Assembly (NCBI GenBank): GCA_038134525.1
Contig: JAYPVI010000001.1
Coordinates: 62,001 to 126,000 of the forward strand
Direction of reading: 5' to 3'
DNA length: 64,000 nucleotides
Source: GCA-002727735 sp038134525
GTDB taxonomy: Bacteria; Bacteroidota; Bacteroidia; Flavobacteriales_D; Parvicellaceae
Shown: one piece after another, positions 7,987 through 17,547 of the stretch
How the letters are laid out: each line of letters opens with the position of its first letter
How positions within the stretch are numbered: the first letter of the stretch is position 1
The notes under the pieces: generated by a model
Databases searched by the model: none
Seen by the model: only the letters and a program-made list of their open reading frames with translations
What the model was told of the DNA's origin: nothing
Made by a program: the position numbers and the translations under genes

Positions 7987-10224
7987 TTATTGCGCTATTA
8001 CTGGTTCAGGTTTTTCTTCCTTTTCAGCAGGTTGATCAACATGTCTTTCCGTAATGATATTCATCTCGTCTATTAGATGAGAAGCACCAGCATATTTATC
8101 AATGATAAATAATGTGTATCGAACATCTACAGAAATAGTACGCTGAATATTTGGTTCAAAATAGATATCACCACTCATTGCCTCCCAATTTCCATCAAAT
8201 GCAGTACCTATTAATTCGCCATATGCATTGATGACAGGGCTTCCCGAATTTCCGCCTGTAATATCATTATTTGACAAAAACCCAACCGGTAACTTTCCGT
8301 CTTCTTTTCTTGCATACGGACCGTAATCTTTTGACTCAAATAGATCTTTTAGACGTTGAGGAATATAAAATTCGTGATTTTTATCGTCCGTAACCACTTC
8401 TTTTTGCATTACTCCTTCAAGCGTAGTGTAAAAGTCATAATGCACTGCATCTGCTGGATCATATGGAAGAACGTTTCCATAGGTAAATCGCATGGTAGAA
8501 TTTGCATCAGAGGCCTTATTCATTCCCATTTTTTGAAGTCCATCTACAAATAATCTCATTCCTTTTTCATAATCACTATCGAAAGCCATTTTAGGCATCA
8601 TGACGTCCTGTCTATATGTTTTAATAAATTCTTTCTGTAGTATGAAGAATATATCTTTTTCTAATTTTTTTATGGAATTAGTTTTATTTAATCTTTCTTC
8701 AAAATTTTGGTAGGATAACCACCATGAACTTTTTGCAAAAGCCATTTCAGCTAATTTTGAGAAATCTCCTTTTTGTTTCTTTCCCATTTCGTTAAAAACT
8801 GGAGGATGAAACTCACTAGGAACATCATGATAATATAAAGTCAGTACAGCTTCAAAAATATTTTTACCAATAGTTGGATTATAATCTTTGAAAAATTCCT
8901 TTGCCTTGAAGAGCAGTTCTTTTTTTGCTTCTTCAATGCCATCACCGCTTTTAAGCGCATTATAATAGGCTGATCTTTCACCCATATTCCTCATTACAAA
9001 TATGAGCTCCTCTGAGCCAGCAATTGCTTCTTGAAAATACACATTAGGAATGGTATATTTTGAGGATCCTTCAACTGAATTTTTAACTAAACCTAAAGCT
9101 TCACCGTATTTAGCTGACAATTTATTTTGGGTATACCAATCTGTAAAATTAGCTTCAATAGCCTCTTTTTTCTGCTGTACCTTGTTGTTTACCAACTGCT
9201 CGCTTTGACCTATAAAATATTTCCAATAATTACTTACTCTGGCGTGTTTTGAAGCATATTGAATACGAGTTTTCTGGCTCTTATTCATTTCTTCTTCCAT
9301 AAGATCTAATTTGATTCTCCTAATTTTAACTCTTGCAGGCTGCTCTACATTTACCGCCTCTTTAACACCCCAAGATGTTAAATAACGATCGGTACTCCCA
9401 GGATAACCCATAATCATGGCATAATCACCTTCTTGTACTCCGGCAATAGATACCGGTAATGCATGTTTTGGAGAGTATGGCTTATTACCCTCATCATAAG
9501 CTGAGGGCTCATTTTTATTGTTAGCATACACTCTAAAAAGGGTAAAATCACCAGTATGCCTAGGCCACATCCAATTGTCAGTATCACCACCATACTTTCC
9601 AATTGAACTAGGAGGAGCTCCAACTAACCTTACATCATTAAAGATATTGTATGTAAACATGTAATAATAGTTGCCATAATAGAACGGTTTTACCTTAACA
9701 GAAAATGTTTCGTCTGATTTACCTTCTTTTGCCTTTTTAGTCAAGGCGCTTATATTTTCACTAATTTTTTTAGATCGATCTGTCTCTGACATATCATCAT
9801 TAACTCCATCTAATACACTTTCGGTAACATCTGTAATTTTATTTAAAAACCAAACGCCAAAGTCAGCAGGAATTTCATCTGTTTTTTTCATGGCCCAAAA
9901 ACCATCAGTTAAGTAATCGTGTTCTGTAGTACTGTTAGCTTGAATTGTTCCATATCCACAATGGTGATTGGTCAACATTAATCCTTGTTCAGAAATTATT
10001 TCGCCAGTGCAAAATCCACCTCCTAAAGCCACGATTGCATCTTTAAGACTTGAATTATTAGCGTCATATATTTGCTTTGGAGAAAGCCTAATACCGCATT
10101 CTACCATGTTTTTGTATGTTTCTTCACCTAATAACATAGGTAGCCACATTCCTTCGTCTGCTCTACCAATAAAACTCTGTAGAATTAAGAGTAAGCTTAA
10201 AATTATTTTTGAGATTGATTTCAT
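7987..10224 (-). CDS. S46 family dipeptidyl-peptidase (DPP7-type by S1 residue)
   Basis: This is a secreted serine exopeptidase that removes dipeptides from N-termini in the periplasm. It is 745 residues long with a signal peptide (IILSLLLILQSFIGRADE). The chymotrypsin-like triad is visible: His88 in TNHHCGYG, an Asp in the GGDTDNWMWPRHTGDF region, and Ser660 in GGNSGSPV. Eighteen residues after the serine stands Gly678; in this family glycine there marks DPP7 (hydrophobic P1) and arginine marks DPP11 (acidic P1). The subtype is therefore inferred from one position. An exact TAnnTTTG element at 10262-10269 suggests an own promoter, separate from the dcw operon upstream. Confidence 0.93.
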   Translation of the reverse strand: MKSISKIILSLLLILQSFIGRADEGMWLPMLLGEETYKNMVECGIRLSPKQIYDANNSSLKDAIVALGGGFCTGEIISEQGLMLTNHHCGYGTIQANSTTEHDYLTDGFWAMKKTDEIPADFGVWFLNKITDVTESVLDGVNDDMSETDRSKKISENISALTKKAKEGKSDETFSVKVKPFYYGNYYYMFTYNIFNDVRLVGAPPSSIGKYGGDTDNWMWPRHTGDFTLFRVYANNKNEPSAYDEGNKPYSPKHALPVSIAGVQEGDYAMIMGYPGSTDRYLTSWGVKEAVNVEQPARVKIRRIKLDLMEEEMNKSQKTRIQYASKHARVSNYWKYFIGQSEQLVNNKVQQKKEAIEANFTDWYTQNKLSAKYGEALGLVKNSVEGSSKYTIPNVYFQEAIAGSEELIFVMRNMGERSAYYNALKSGDGIEEAKKELLFKAKEFFKDYNPTIGKNIFEAVLTLYYHDVPSEFHPPVFNEMGKKQKGDFSKLAEMAFAKSSWWLSYQNFEERLNKTNSIKKLEKDIFFILQKEFIKTYRQDVMMPKMAFDSDYEKGMRLFVDGLQKMGMNKASDANSTMRFTYGNVLPYDPADAVHYDFYTTLEGVMQKEVVTDDKNHEFYIPQRLKDLFESKDYGPYARKEDGKLPVGFLSNNDITGGNSGSPVINAYGELIGTAFDGNWEAMSGDIYFEPNIQRTISVDVRYTLFIIDKYAGASHLIDEMNIITERHVDQPAEKEEKPEPVIAQ

Positions 10225-10261
10225 GAAATATAATTTAATTGATTTGCATCAAAATGCGAAC

Positions 10262-10269
10262 CAAATGTA
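10262..10269 (-). promoter_or_regulatory. Candidate -7 promoter element of the S46 peptidase gene
   Basis: The minus-strand sequence TACATTTG matches the TAnnTTTG consensus exactly and lies about 38 bases upstream of the ATG. A TTG on the minus strand at 10286-10288 is a possible -33 element, with a rather short 16-base spacer. Confidence 0.4.
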
Positions 10270-10294
10270 ATAAATAAAATGAATACAAGGTTTC

Positions 10295-10936
10295 TTAGTT
10301 TTTGATCATTAGCATCATCCCATCTCTTACAGGAAATAACACATTTCTAACTCTATTATCTTGATGTACTTTTTCATTAAATTCTTTTAGAATAATAGTT
10401 TCTTTATCTTTTGGATCAGGCTCTTCTAACACTTTTCCGCTCCATAGTACATTATCCGCAATTATCCATCCACCTTTTTTAACATGATCAATAACTAAAT
10501 CAAAATAATTAATGTAATTCTCTTTATCTGCATCTATAAATACCAAGTCCCATTTCAAATTTAAGGTTGGAATTACCTCAATCGCATTTGCATTAATGAA
10601 TTCAATTTGATTTTTATAAGTGGAATCATTGAGGTATTTTTTTACCATCGTTTCTAACTCTAAATTATTATCGATGGTCACTAGTTTTCCATTTTTTGGT
10701 AAACCCTCGGCCAAACATAATGCACTGTAGCCGGTATAGGTTCCTATCTCAAGAATGTTATTAGGTTTTATTGCCGTAGATAAAAAACTTAGTATTCTAC
10801 CTTGAAGATGTCCGGAGAGCATTCTAGGCTGTAATACTTTTAAATGAGTTTGCCTATTTAGATTGGATAAAAGATCATTTTCTTTTTCACTATGTTGAAG
10901 AGCGTATGATTCTATTAAGGGATCTAAAAAATCCAT
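10295..10936 (-). CDS. SAM-dependent O-methyltransferase (class I, caffeoyl-CoA/catechol type)
   Basis: The 213-residue protein has the small O-methyltransferase fold of family 3: the SAM-binding ILEIGTYTGYSALCLAEGLP, the metal and substrate region DLVFIDADKENYINYFD, and ADNVLWSGKV. These proteins use a divalent metal and methylate catechol-like hydroxyls; the natural substrate in Bacteroidota is unknown. It follows the YqeY gene by six bases at the end of the dcw-ftsZ run, so it may be co-transcribed with cell-division genes. Confidence 0.88.
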   Translation of the reverse strand: MDFLDPLIESYALQHSEKENDLLSNLNRQTHLKVLQPRMLSGHLQGRILSFLSTAIKPNNILEIGTYTGYSALCLAEGLPKNGKLVTIDNNLELETMVKKYLNDSTYKNQIEFINANAIEVIPTLNLKWDLVFIDADKENYINYFDLVIDHVKKGGWIIADNVLWSGKVLEEPDPKDKETIILKEFNEKVHQDNRVRNVLFPVRDGMMLMIKN

Positions 10937-10942
10937 TAATTT

Positions 10943-11392
10943 CTATGCTAAAAGCTCTTTTACTAAAGATGAAATTTTAGATCCATCCGCTTTTCCACCT
11001 AAATTTTTCATTGCAACACCCATTACTTTACCCATATCTTTCATACCATTAGCTCCTAAATTTTTAATAACAATACCGATTTGAGCTTTTAATTCATCAT
11101 CAGAAAGAGGCTTTGGTAAATATTCTTTATAGATATTTGATTGCAGCAATTCCTCTTTTGCCAAATCATCTCTATTTTGTTCTTTATAGATTTCATAAGC
11201 ATCAATTCGCTGCTTGTTCAACTTCGAAATAATTTTAAATAAGAGTTCATCTTCCAGCTCTTCTTTATTCCCTGTCTTTGTTTTTTCAATTAGAATAGCT
11301 GATTTCACAGCCCTAAGCGCCTCCAATCGAACTTTATCTTTTGCAAGCATAGCGGACTTAATATCAAGAGCAATCTTACTTTCTAAGTTCAT
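10943..11392 (-). CDS. YqeY-type GatB/Yqey domain protein
   Basis: The 149-residue protein is a stand-alone YqeY domain: an N-terminal helical half with RLEALRAVKSAI and a C-terminal half with MKDMGKVMGVAMKNLGGKADG, which resembles the tRNA-binding tail of GatB. It may act in tRNA-related quality control, but the function of the free domain is not settled. It lies five bases after ftsZ. An ftsZ-yqeY order is, as I recall, common in Bacteroidota. Confidence 0.9.
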   Translation of the reverse strand: MNLESKIALDIKSAMLAKDKVRLEALRAVKSAILIEKTKTGNKEELEDELLFKIISKLNKQRIDAYEIYKEQNRDDLAKEELLQSNIYKEYLPKPLSDDELKAQIGIVIKNLGANGMKDMGKVMGVAMKNLGGKADGSKISSLVKELLA

Positions 11393-11397
11393 GAAAA

Positions 11398-13035
11398 TTA
11401 ATCTACATTATCATGAAGGAAGGAGTTATTATCACTTAATCCTGTTCTGATTTCACCATTATTGTCTTCATTCTCCCAAAGGGTATATTTTGAAATTTGT
11501 GATTCTGAAGAAGGATTAACATCATCTAATTCAATATTTCTTCGCTTATATGCTGGAACATTTTCCATTTCATTCAATCCAAGGGGAGATCTTAGTTTTT
11601 GCGTGGCCTTTTTAATTCTTTCTAATCTTTCATCTATAATTTCTTTTGCCTCAGCTAATTTTTCTTCCTCATATGATTGAAATGTTGAAGATTCATCTGT
11701 TTTAGCATCGACCTTGAATTCCAGCTCACTCTCTTCAATCTCATCTTCTATCTGATCATCTTCTAATAAAAATCTAATTTTTCCATCATTCTTTTCTAAC
11801 TCAGCAGAAGGAACAGGTGATGTATAATCCGAAACTATTTCATTGACAATGGTTGAAGTTTCAATTTCTTCAATTTGAGAATGATCAACCTCTTCTTCTT
11901 CCAAAAAGAACTTTTTAGTTAAATCTTCTTCCTTGGTTTCTACAGGTTTTTGATCATTAACAATAACTTCTTCATCAACTGGTGATTCAATTTCTTGAGT
12001 AATTTCGGTTGGTCTTTCATCCTCTAAATTCATACGCTTTTTTTGAGGAGATTTAAATGAAAGTCCGGTGTGAGGTGTTGTTTTAAAACCAGTTGCAATA
12101 ATAGTGACACACAACTTATCTCCAAGAGTCTCATCATGACCATGACCCCAGATCACATCAGCAGTACTACCAGCTTCTTCCTGAATATAATCGGTAATAT
12201 CTGAAATTTCATCCATTAAAACAGCTTTATCACCATACGTAATATTAAGCAACACGTAGGTTGCTCCCTCAATATTATTATCATTAAGAAGCGGTGAACT
12301 TAATGCTTGTTCTACGCATTTGGTTGCTCTATCATCACCATCTGCTTCTGCAGATCCCATGATGGCCACACCACTATCCTTCATAACCGTATTCACATCA
12401 TTAAAGTCTACATTGATTTGACCAGTTACAGAAATTACTTCTGCTATTCCTTTAGCTGCTATAGCCAATACGTCATCTGCTTGTTCAAATGCATTGACTA
12501 AAGATAGATTTCCAAACATTTCTCTTAATTTATCGTTATTAATAACTAAAAGAGTGTCTACAGCATTTCTCATTTGTTCAATACCATCTTCTGCTTGTGT
12601 TCTTCTTTTACGGCCTTCAAAAGTAAAAGGAACCGTAACAATACCAACTGTTAAAATCCCCATGTCTCTTGCTGTTTGAGCTATCACGGGTGCAGCACCT
12701 GTACCGGTTCCACCTCCCATTCCAGCAGTAACAAAAATCATTTTTGTATTCTTAGCAAGAATATTTTTTATCTCATCTAAATCTTCAATGGCAGCATTTT
12801 TACCAATCTCTGGAATAGATCCTGCACCTCTACCCTCTGTCAAACTTTGTCCTAAAGGAATTTTAGTTGGAACAGGACTGATGTCTAGGGCTTGATGATC
12901 CGTATTACAAACTATAAAATCAACTCCTTTGATTCCTTGTCTATACATGTGGTTTACCGCATTACTTCCACCACCTCCAACACCAATTACTTTGATTATT
13001 GAAGATTGTTCTTTAGGCATGTCAAATTTCATCAT
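11398..13035 (-). CDS. ftsZ: Cell division GTPase FtsZ, with a long acidic linker
   Basis: FtsZ polymerises with GTP into the cytokinetic ring. The tubulin-like core is clear: VGGGGSNAVNHM near residue 20, the signature GGGTGTGAAPV near 108-118, and a T7-loop region NVDFNDVNTVM. At 545 residues it is much longer than E. coli FtsZ. Residues from about 335 to 490 form a Glu/Asp-rich, probably disordered linker. A C-terminal peptide-like motif VPAYKRRNI is at 493-501, but about 44 more residues follow, ending NSFLHDNVD. ftsA lies 16 bases upstream. Two adjacent ATGs (13035 and 13032) could each serve as start. Confidence 0.96.
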   Translation of the reverse strand: MMKFDMPKEQSSIIKVIGVGGGGSNAVNHMYRQGIKGVDFIVCNTDHQALDISPVPTKIPLGQSLTEGRGAGSIPEIGKNAAIEDLDEIKNILAKNTKMIFVTAGMGGGTGTGAAPVIAQTARDMGILTVGIVTVPFTFEGRKRRTQAEDGIEQMRNAVDTLLVINNDKLREMFGNLSLVNAFEQADDVLAIAAKGIAEVISVTGQINVDFNDVNTVMKDSGVAIMGSAEADGDDRATKCVEQALSSPLLNDNNIEGATYVLLNITYGDKAVLMDEISDITDYIQEEAGSTADVIWGHGHDETLGDKLCVTIIATGFKTTPHTGLSFKSPQKKRMNLEDERPTEITQEIESPVDEEVIVNDQKPVETKEEDLTKKFFLEEEEVDHSQIEEIETSTIVNEIVSDYTSPVPSAELEKNDGKIRFLLEDDQIEDEIEESELEFKVDAKTDESSTFQSYEEEKLAEAKEIIDERLERIKKATQKLRSPLGLNEMENVPAYKRRNIELDDVNPSSESQISKYTLWENEDNNGEIRTGLSDNNSFLHDNVD

Positions 13036-13051
13036 AATTTTTAGTTTTATT

Positions 13052-14314
13052 TTAATCTACTTTTTCGTCAAAAAATGTTTTTATTTTCTCGAAGAATCCA
13101 CCTTTATATTTTTGTGAGTGCATTCTTGTACTTATTTTTTCGTTTCTCGCTTTTAACAATTCAAATTGCTCAAACCCCTTAGCTACTAACCCCACACCAG
13201 TTGCAAATAGTGGAGATGTCACATTTATATTAGTATTTGCGCTTAAATGCTCATTAGGGTAACCTATTCTTGAATCAATTCCAGTGGTGAATTCCATCAA
13301 CTGGTTAATATGTTTTAACTGAGAACCACCACCAGTTACCACAATTCCACCAATCAATTTTTTATCAAATCCAGAATTCTTTATTTCAAAATAAATATGC
13401 TCAATAATTTCAGACATTCTAGCACTAATGATGTTTGCAAGATTCTTTACCGATATTTCTTTAGGGTCTCTACCCCTAAGACCTGGAATGCATACAATTT
13501 CATTATCTTGAGTTGCCTGAGGTAATGCCGCTCCAAATTTTGTTTTTAATAACTCAGCTTGTCTGTGCATTATAGTGCAACCTTCTTTAATATCTTCAGT
13601 GACTACATTTCCACCAAAAGGGATTACAGCTGTGTGTCTAATTATGCCATCATGAAAAATAGCTATATCAGTTGTTCCGCCTCCAATATCTACTAAAGCT
13701 ACACCTGCTTCTTTTTCTTCATCACTTAACACAGCTGAAGATGAAGCTAATGGTTCAAGGATGAGTTCCGCTACCTCTAATCCTGCTTTATTTACGCATT
13801 TAAAAATATTTTTTGCGGCTGCTATTTGTCCAGTTATGATATGGAAATTGGCTTCAAGTTGGACTCCTGACATGCCTATTGGATCCTTGATTCCTGGTTC
13901 TCTATCAACAATATATTCTTGTGGAAGTACATGAATGATTTCCTCTCCTGGCATCATGACTAATTTGTACATATCATCTATAAGCTCATCCACATCTTTT
14001 TGAGAAATCTCTTCATCAATAGTATCACGTGTTATCATTCCTCGGTGCTGAAGACTTTTAATGTGCTGACCAGCAATTCCCACATTAACAACATTGATTT
14101 CTACTCCAGACTTTGCCTCTGCTTCTTCCACTGCTGCTCTTATAGATTGAACAGTCTTCTCTATATTAGAGACTACCCCCCTTGTAACTCCTAAACTAGG
14201 GGCCTTACCTACTCCAAGTATTTCAATTTTACCATGTTCTGTTTTTCTTCCTACTAGGCAAGCAATTTTAGTTGTTCCAATATCTAATCCAACTACAATT
14301 TCTGGTGCATCCAT
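13052..14314 (-). CDS. ftsA: Cell division protein FtsA
   Basis: This actin-like ATPase anchors FtsZ filaments to the membrane. The ASKHA-fold motifs are present: VGLDIGTTKIACLVG at the N-terminus, VALVDIGGGTTDIAIF, and VVTGGGSQLKHI near the C-terminus. The 420-residue protein ends with a basic and hydrophobic stretch (YKGGFFEKIKTFFDEKVD) suited to membrane binding as an amphipathic helix. It lies one base after ftsQ and 16 before ftsZ, the classic ftsQAZ order. Confidence 0.95.
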   Translation of the reverse strand: MDAPEIVVGLDIGTTKIACLVGRKTEHGKIEILGVGKAPSLGVTRGVVSNIEKTVQSIRAAVEEAEAKSGVEINVVNVGIAGQHIKSLQHRGMITRDTIDEEISQKDVDELIDDMYKLVMMPGEEIIHVLPQEYIVDREPGIKDPIGMSGVQLEANFHIITGQIAAAKNIFKCVNKAGLEVAELILEPLASSSAVLSDEEKEAGVALVDIGGGTTDIAIFHDGIIRHTAVIPFGGNVVTEDIKEGCTIMHRQAELLKTKFGAALPQATQDNEIVCIPGLRGRDPKEISVKNLANIISARMSEIIEHIYFEIKNSGFDKKLIGGIVVTGGGSQLKHINQLMEFTTGIDSRIGYPNEHLSANTNINVTSPLFATGVGLVAKGFEQFELLKARNEKISTRMHSQKYKGGFFEKIKTFFDEKVD

Positions 14315-14315
14315 A

Positions 14316-15092
14316 TTAATTAATTTTTGAGCAAACTATTTGATTGTTATACATTACGTTGAGTGTGTCATATAAATTCAACTCTTTAGGTGTAGGTCCT
14401 ACAGTATAAAAGAGTTTTATTTTTTTTAATTTCTTTTCCATATTATTACTTGAACCAAACAAGATTTTATGGTTCCCTATCCTTGGGATGAGCTCAAAGT
14501 ACCCATTATTATTTATGTGTATTTGAACAATTTGAGATTTTAAGAACGGATCATTGTTAATTAATTTGCTCATATTATAAATATCCTTTAGTTGAGTCTC
14601 ATTTTTATCATTTGCCAATGTAGACTCCAATGAAAAGAATTTACCTGAAAATAAAGGGAGCTTTGCCACATAAGTGTCACTAGTTCTCATCAATAAACCA
14701 TACTCATCTATGTAAGCATTATCCATTGGATTGTTACTAATTAATCTAGCTATTGGTGTTCTCTTATTTAGGTTTACAATTAATTTTCCTGAGTTTAAAA
14801 AAAACACCTCTGCTTTTTCTAAGGCAAAATGAGCTGTTAATTTATCTTCAATTTCTTTTGTATTAATATCACGATTCAATGTTACCCCTTGCACTAGGCC
14901 CATGTCCTTTATAATTTCAATGACATCTGACTTCTTTATTAATTGGTGTTTATTGTTTTTAATGAATTCAATATTTAAAGAATTATATATAATATTATCA
15001 TGCTTTTTGTTGGCAAATGCGGTAAGAATGATCCATATTACTATTAATCCAATCCAAAAACATGTGGTCAATATTCGCTTAATGACTTCCAC
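14316..15092 (-). CDS. ftsQ: Cell division protein FtsQ/DivIB
   Basis: The 258-residue bitopic membrane protein has a short cytoplasmic N-terminus, a membrane segment at about residues 8-28 and a periplasmic part. The latter begins with a POTRA-like region (LIKKSDVIEIIKDMG through FALEKAEVFFLNSGKLIVNL), then the RTPIARLI strand and YIDEYGLLM. Overall sequence similarity in this family is low; the call rests on this order and on its place between murC and ftsA. The start codon is GTG at 15092, which overlaps the murC 3' end by 14 bases. Confidence 0.88.
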   Translation of the reverse strand: MEVIKRILTTCFWIGLIVIWIILTAFANKKHDNIIYNSLNIEFIKNNKHQLIKKSDVIEIIKDMGLVQGVTLNRDINTKEIEDKLTAHFALEKAEVFFLNSGKLIVNLNKRTPIARLISNNPMDNAYIDEYGLLMRTSDTYVAKLPLFSGKFFSLESTLANDKNETQLKDIYNMSKLINNDPFLKSQIVQIHINNNGYFELIPRIGNHKILFGSSNNMEKKLKKIKLFYTVGPTPKELNLYDTLNVMYNNQIVCSKIN

Positions 15093-16443
15093 TTAAAAAT
15101 GATTTAATGGGATTTACCAATTGATCAATGTCTCCTGCACCAATTGTAGAAACAACAAACTTCTTTTCTTGCTCTAAAGTCAAGAATAGATCATTTATGT
15201 TAACAAGTAATGATTTTTGAGAAACATCTATACCCTCAAGTAAAACTTCAGAAGTAACGCCCTCAATTGGTTGCTCCCTAGCTGGATAAATAGGCATGAT
15301 AAAAATGGCATCAAATGCACATAATTCGGATTGGAATTCATTTAAAAAATCACGTGTTCTAGAGTATAAATGAGGTTGAAAAATGCCTATCAACTTATGA
15401 CTAGGGTAAAATTCGTTCAATCCTTCACAAAATACTTTTATTTCTTTAGGGTGGTGGGCATAGTCATCCACATACACTTTATCCCCATCATCATAATGCA
15501 CCTCAAATCTTCTTTTAACTCCTTTAAAATTTGCAAGAGCCTTTTTAACCTTCTCTGATGAAATTCCTAACTCAAAACAACTTAAAATAGCTCCAGCAGC
15601 ATTGAGCAAATTATGTCTACCAGGTAAATGAAATTTGTAGTTTGTATAAGAAATATTTTTATAATTTACATCAAAGATATAATGACCATTATTTATTAAA
15701 ATCTTATTAATAAAAAGGGTTGATGTAGCCTTAAACCCGTATGTCAATGCTTTAGGAAAATGATTTTTTAAATCTTCCTGAACAAAAAGTTTATTTTCAT
15801 CTTTTAATAAACTGACAAAAAGCTTAAACCCCTGCTGAATAGATTCTTTATCACCATAAATATCCAAATGATCTGCATCCATAGAAGTTAAAATAATATT
15901 TCTTGGATGCAACTCTAAAAATGAACGATCATATTCATCCGCTTCAACTACTGAATAATCTCCTTCCTGGAGAAGAATATTGGAGTTGTAATTGGTGGAA
16001 ATACCTCCCAAAAATGAAACTCCACCTTGATGATTTTGATGTAACAAATGTGCAACTATTGAACTGGAAGTGGTCTTCCCATGAGTGCCAGCAACCGCAA
16101 TTGTATAATATGATTTTGTGATTTGCCCTAACACAAAGGCTCTTTTTTTAATTAGAGTATTTGATTTTAAGAAATAATTCAATTGTAAATTATCATCAGA
16201 AATTGCGGGAGTATAAACAACTAAATCAATTGAATGAATATCTTTAATTGAGGAAATGTCATCTACGTACATTACCTGAGCCCCTTGCCTACTTAAATCT
16301 ATTGTTATTTCTGATTTTGTTCTATCGTATCCGCTAACATTTACTCCTTTATACAGGAAGAATTTAGCTAGAGCACTCATCCCAATACCTCCAACGCCAA
16401 TAAAATGAACCCTCTTAATGCTATTTAAATCCAATGACTTCAA
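15079..16443 (-). CDS. murC: UDP-N-acetylmuramate--L-alanine ligase
   Basis: MurC adds L-alanine to UDP-MurNAc using ATP, the first amino acid of the peptidoglycan stem. The N-terminal Rossmann motif HFIGVGGIGMSALA, the ATP loop AVAGTHGKTTSSS, the EADEYDRSFL segment and the C-terminal YVDDYAHHPKEI and GIFQPHLYSRTRDF motifs are all intact. At 454 residues it has normal length. It overlaps murG by four bases. Confidence 0.96.
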   Translation of the reverse strand: MKSLDLNSIKRVHFIGVGGIGMSALAKFFLYKGVNVSGYDRTKSEITIDLSRQGAQVMYVDDISSIKDIHSIDLVVYTPAISDDNLQLNYFLKSNTLIKKRAFVLGQITKSYYTIAVAGTHGKTTSSSIVAHLLHQNHQGGVSFLGGISTNYNSNILLQEGDYSVVEADEYDRSFLELHPRNIILTSMDADHLDIYGDKESIQQGFKLFVSLLKDENKLFVQEDLKNHFPKALTYGFKATSTLFINKILINNGHYIFDVNYKNISYTNYKFHLPGRHNLLNAAGAILSCFELGISSEKVKKALANFKGVKRRFEVHYDDGDKVYVDDYAHHPKEIKVFCEGLNEFYPSHKLIGIFQPHLYSRTRDFLNEFQSELCAFDAIFIMPIYPAREQPIEGVTSEVLLEGIDVSQKSLLVNINDLFLTLEQEKKFVVSTIGAGDIDQLVNPIKSFLSGSH

Positions 16444-17537
16444 ATTAATTTAGCTATTTCAGTGACAATATCTTTTGCAGCATTTGGCTTTCCCATTTTC
16501 TTAGCATTTTTTGCAATTTCAATTATTTGATTTTCATCATTAAGCATTGATAACGCTTTTTCTAAAACATGACTGGCATCATCGTCATTTATAAGAACCG
16601 CAGCTTTTTGTTTTACTAGCGACATGGCATTTTTACGTTGATGATCTTCAGCAACATTAGGAGATGGAATTAATAAGCTAGCTTTTCCAGTTAGTGTAAT
16701 CTCACTTATTGACAATGCTCCCGCCCTTGAAATAACTAAATCTGCCACATCATAAGCTAAATCCATTTTTTTGATGAAGGGCATAACTTTAACATTTTTA
16801 AATAGTTTTACTTTATCATTATTTTGAATTTGCTCAAAAAACCGTTTACCCACTTGCCAGATAAGTTGAATGGGCTGATCTTTCAGTAAATCTAAAGAAT
16901 CTATCAAGCCTTCATTAATTGACTTTGCTCCTAAACTACCCCCAATTACTAATATGACTTTTTGACTCTTTTGAATATTAAAATATTTTAATGCGATTTC
17001 ACTTTTTTGGCCAATATCAATCAAATCTTTTCTAACTGGATTTCCTGTTAAAACAAGTTTTGATTTAGGAAAGAATTGTTCCATATTATTGTAGGCAACA
17101 CATATTTTATTTGCCTTTTGACTAAGCCATTTATTAGTTAAACCAGCATATGAGTTTTGTTCTTGTATTAGTGTAGGAATTCCCAATTTGTTTGCCATTC
17201 TTAAAGTAGGCCCACTAGCATAACCACCAACACCGATTACAACATCGGGGTTAAATGATTTTATTATCATTTTAGCTACATTTAAACTTATTAATAATCG
17301 GAAGGGAAATGATAAGTTTTTAATCAGTGACGATATTGAAAACGAACGCTGAATTCCTACAACATCAAGCCCTTTAATTTCATAGCCTGCTTCTGGTATT
17401 TTCTCCATTTCCATTCTACCATTAGCACCTACGAACAAAATCTTACAATCCGAAAATTTTGCTTCTAGTTCTTGAGCAATGGCTAGAGCCGGGAAAATGT
17501 GTCCTCCAGTACCTCCTCCACTTATAATGAATTTCAT
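16440..17537 (-). CDS. murG: Lipid II-forming N-acetylglucosaminyltransferase MurG
   Basis: MurG transfers GlcNAc to lipid I at the inner face of the membrane. The family N-terminus MKFIISGGGTGGHIFPALAI is present, followed by DVVIGVGGYASGP, VLTGNPVRKDL and the donor-binding LVISRAGALSISEI. I start at the ATG at 17537, matching the usual N-terminus and giving 365 residues. In-frame ATGs at 17546 and 17555 (the latter inside ftsW) would add only MLKMRK. Confidence 0.95.
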   Translation of the reverse strand: MKFIISGGGTGGHIFPALAIAQELEAKFSDCKILFVGANGRMEMEKIPEAGYEIKGLDVVGIQRSFSISSLIKNLSFPFRLLISLNVAKMIIKSFNPDVVIGVGGYASGPTLRMANKLGIPTLIQEQNSYAGLTNKWLSQKANKICVAYNNMEQFFPKSKLVLTGNPVRKDLIDIGQKSEIALKYFNIQKSQKVILVIGGSLGAKSINEGLIDSLDLLKDQPIQLIWQVGKRFFEQIQNNDKVKLFKNVKVMPFIKKMDLAYDVADLVISRAGALSISEITLTGKASLLIPSPNVAEDHQRKNAMSLVKQKAAVLINDDDASHVLEKALSMLNDENQIIEIAKNAKKMGKPNAAKDIVTEIAKLI

Positions 17538-17547
17538 TTTTCTCATT

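Noticed and set aside
9968..10270. 100-codon open frame antisense to the S46 peptidase gene
   Set aside because: It covers the conserved signal peptide and His region on the other strand, has no recognisable domain and is expected by chance in such long genes.
12307..13117. Small plus-strand frames within ftsZ
   Set aside because: All are shadows of the conserved ftsZ coding sequence, without start context or domain.
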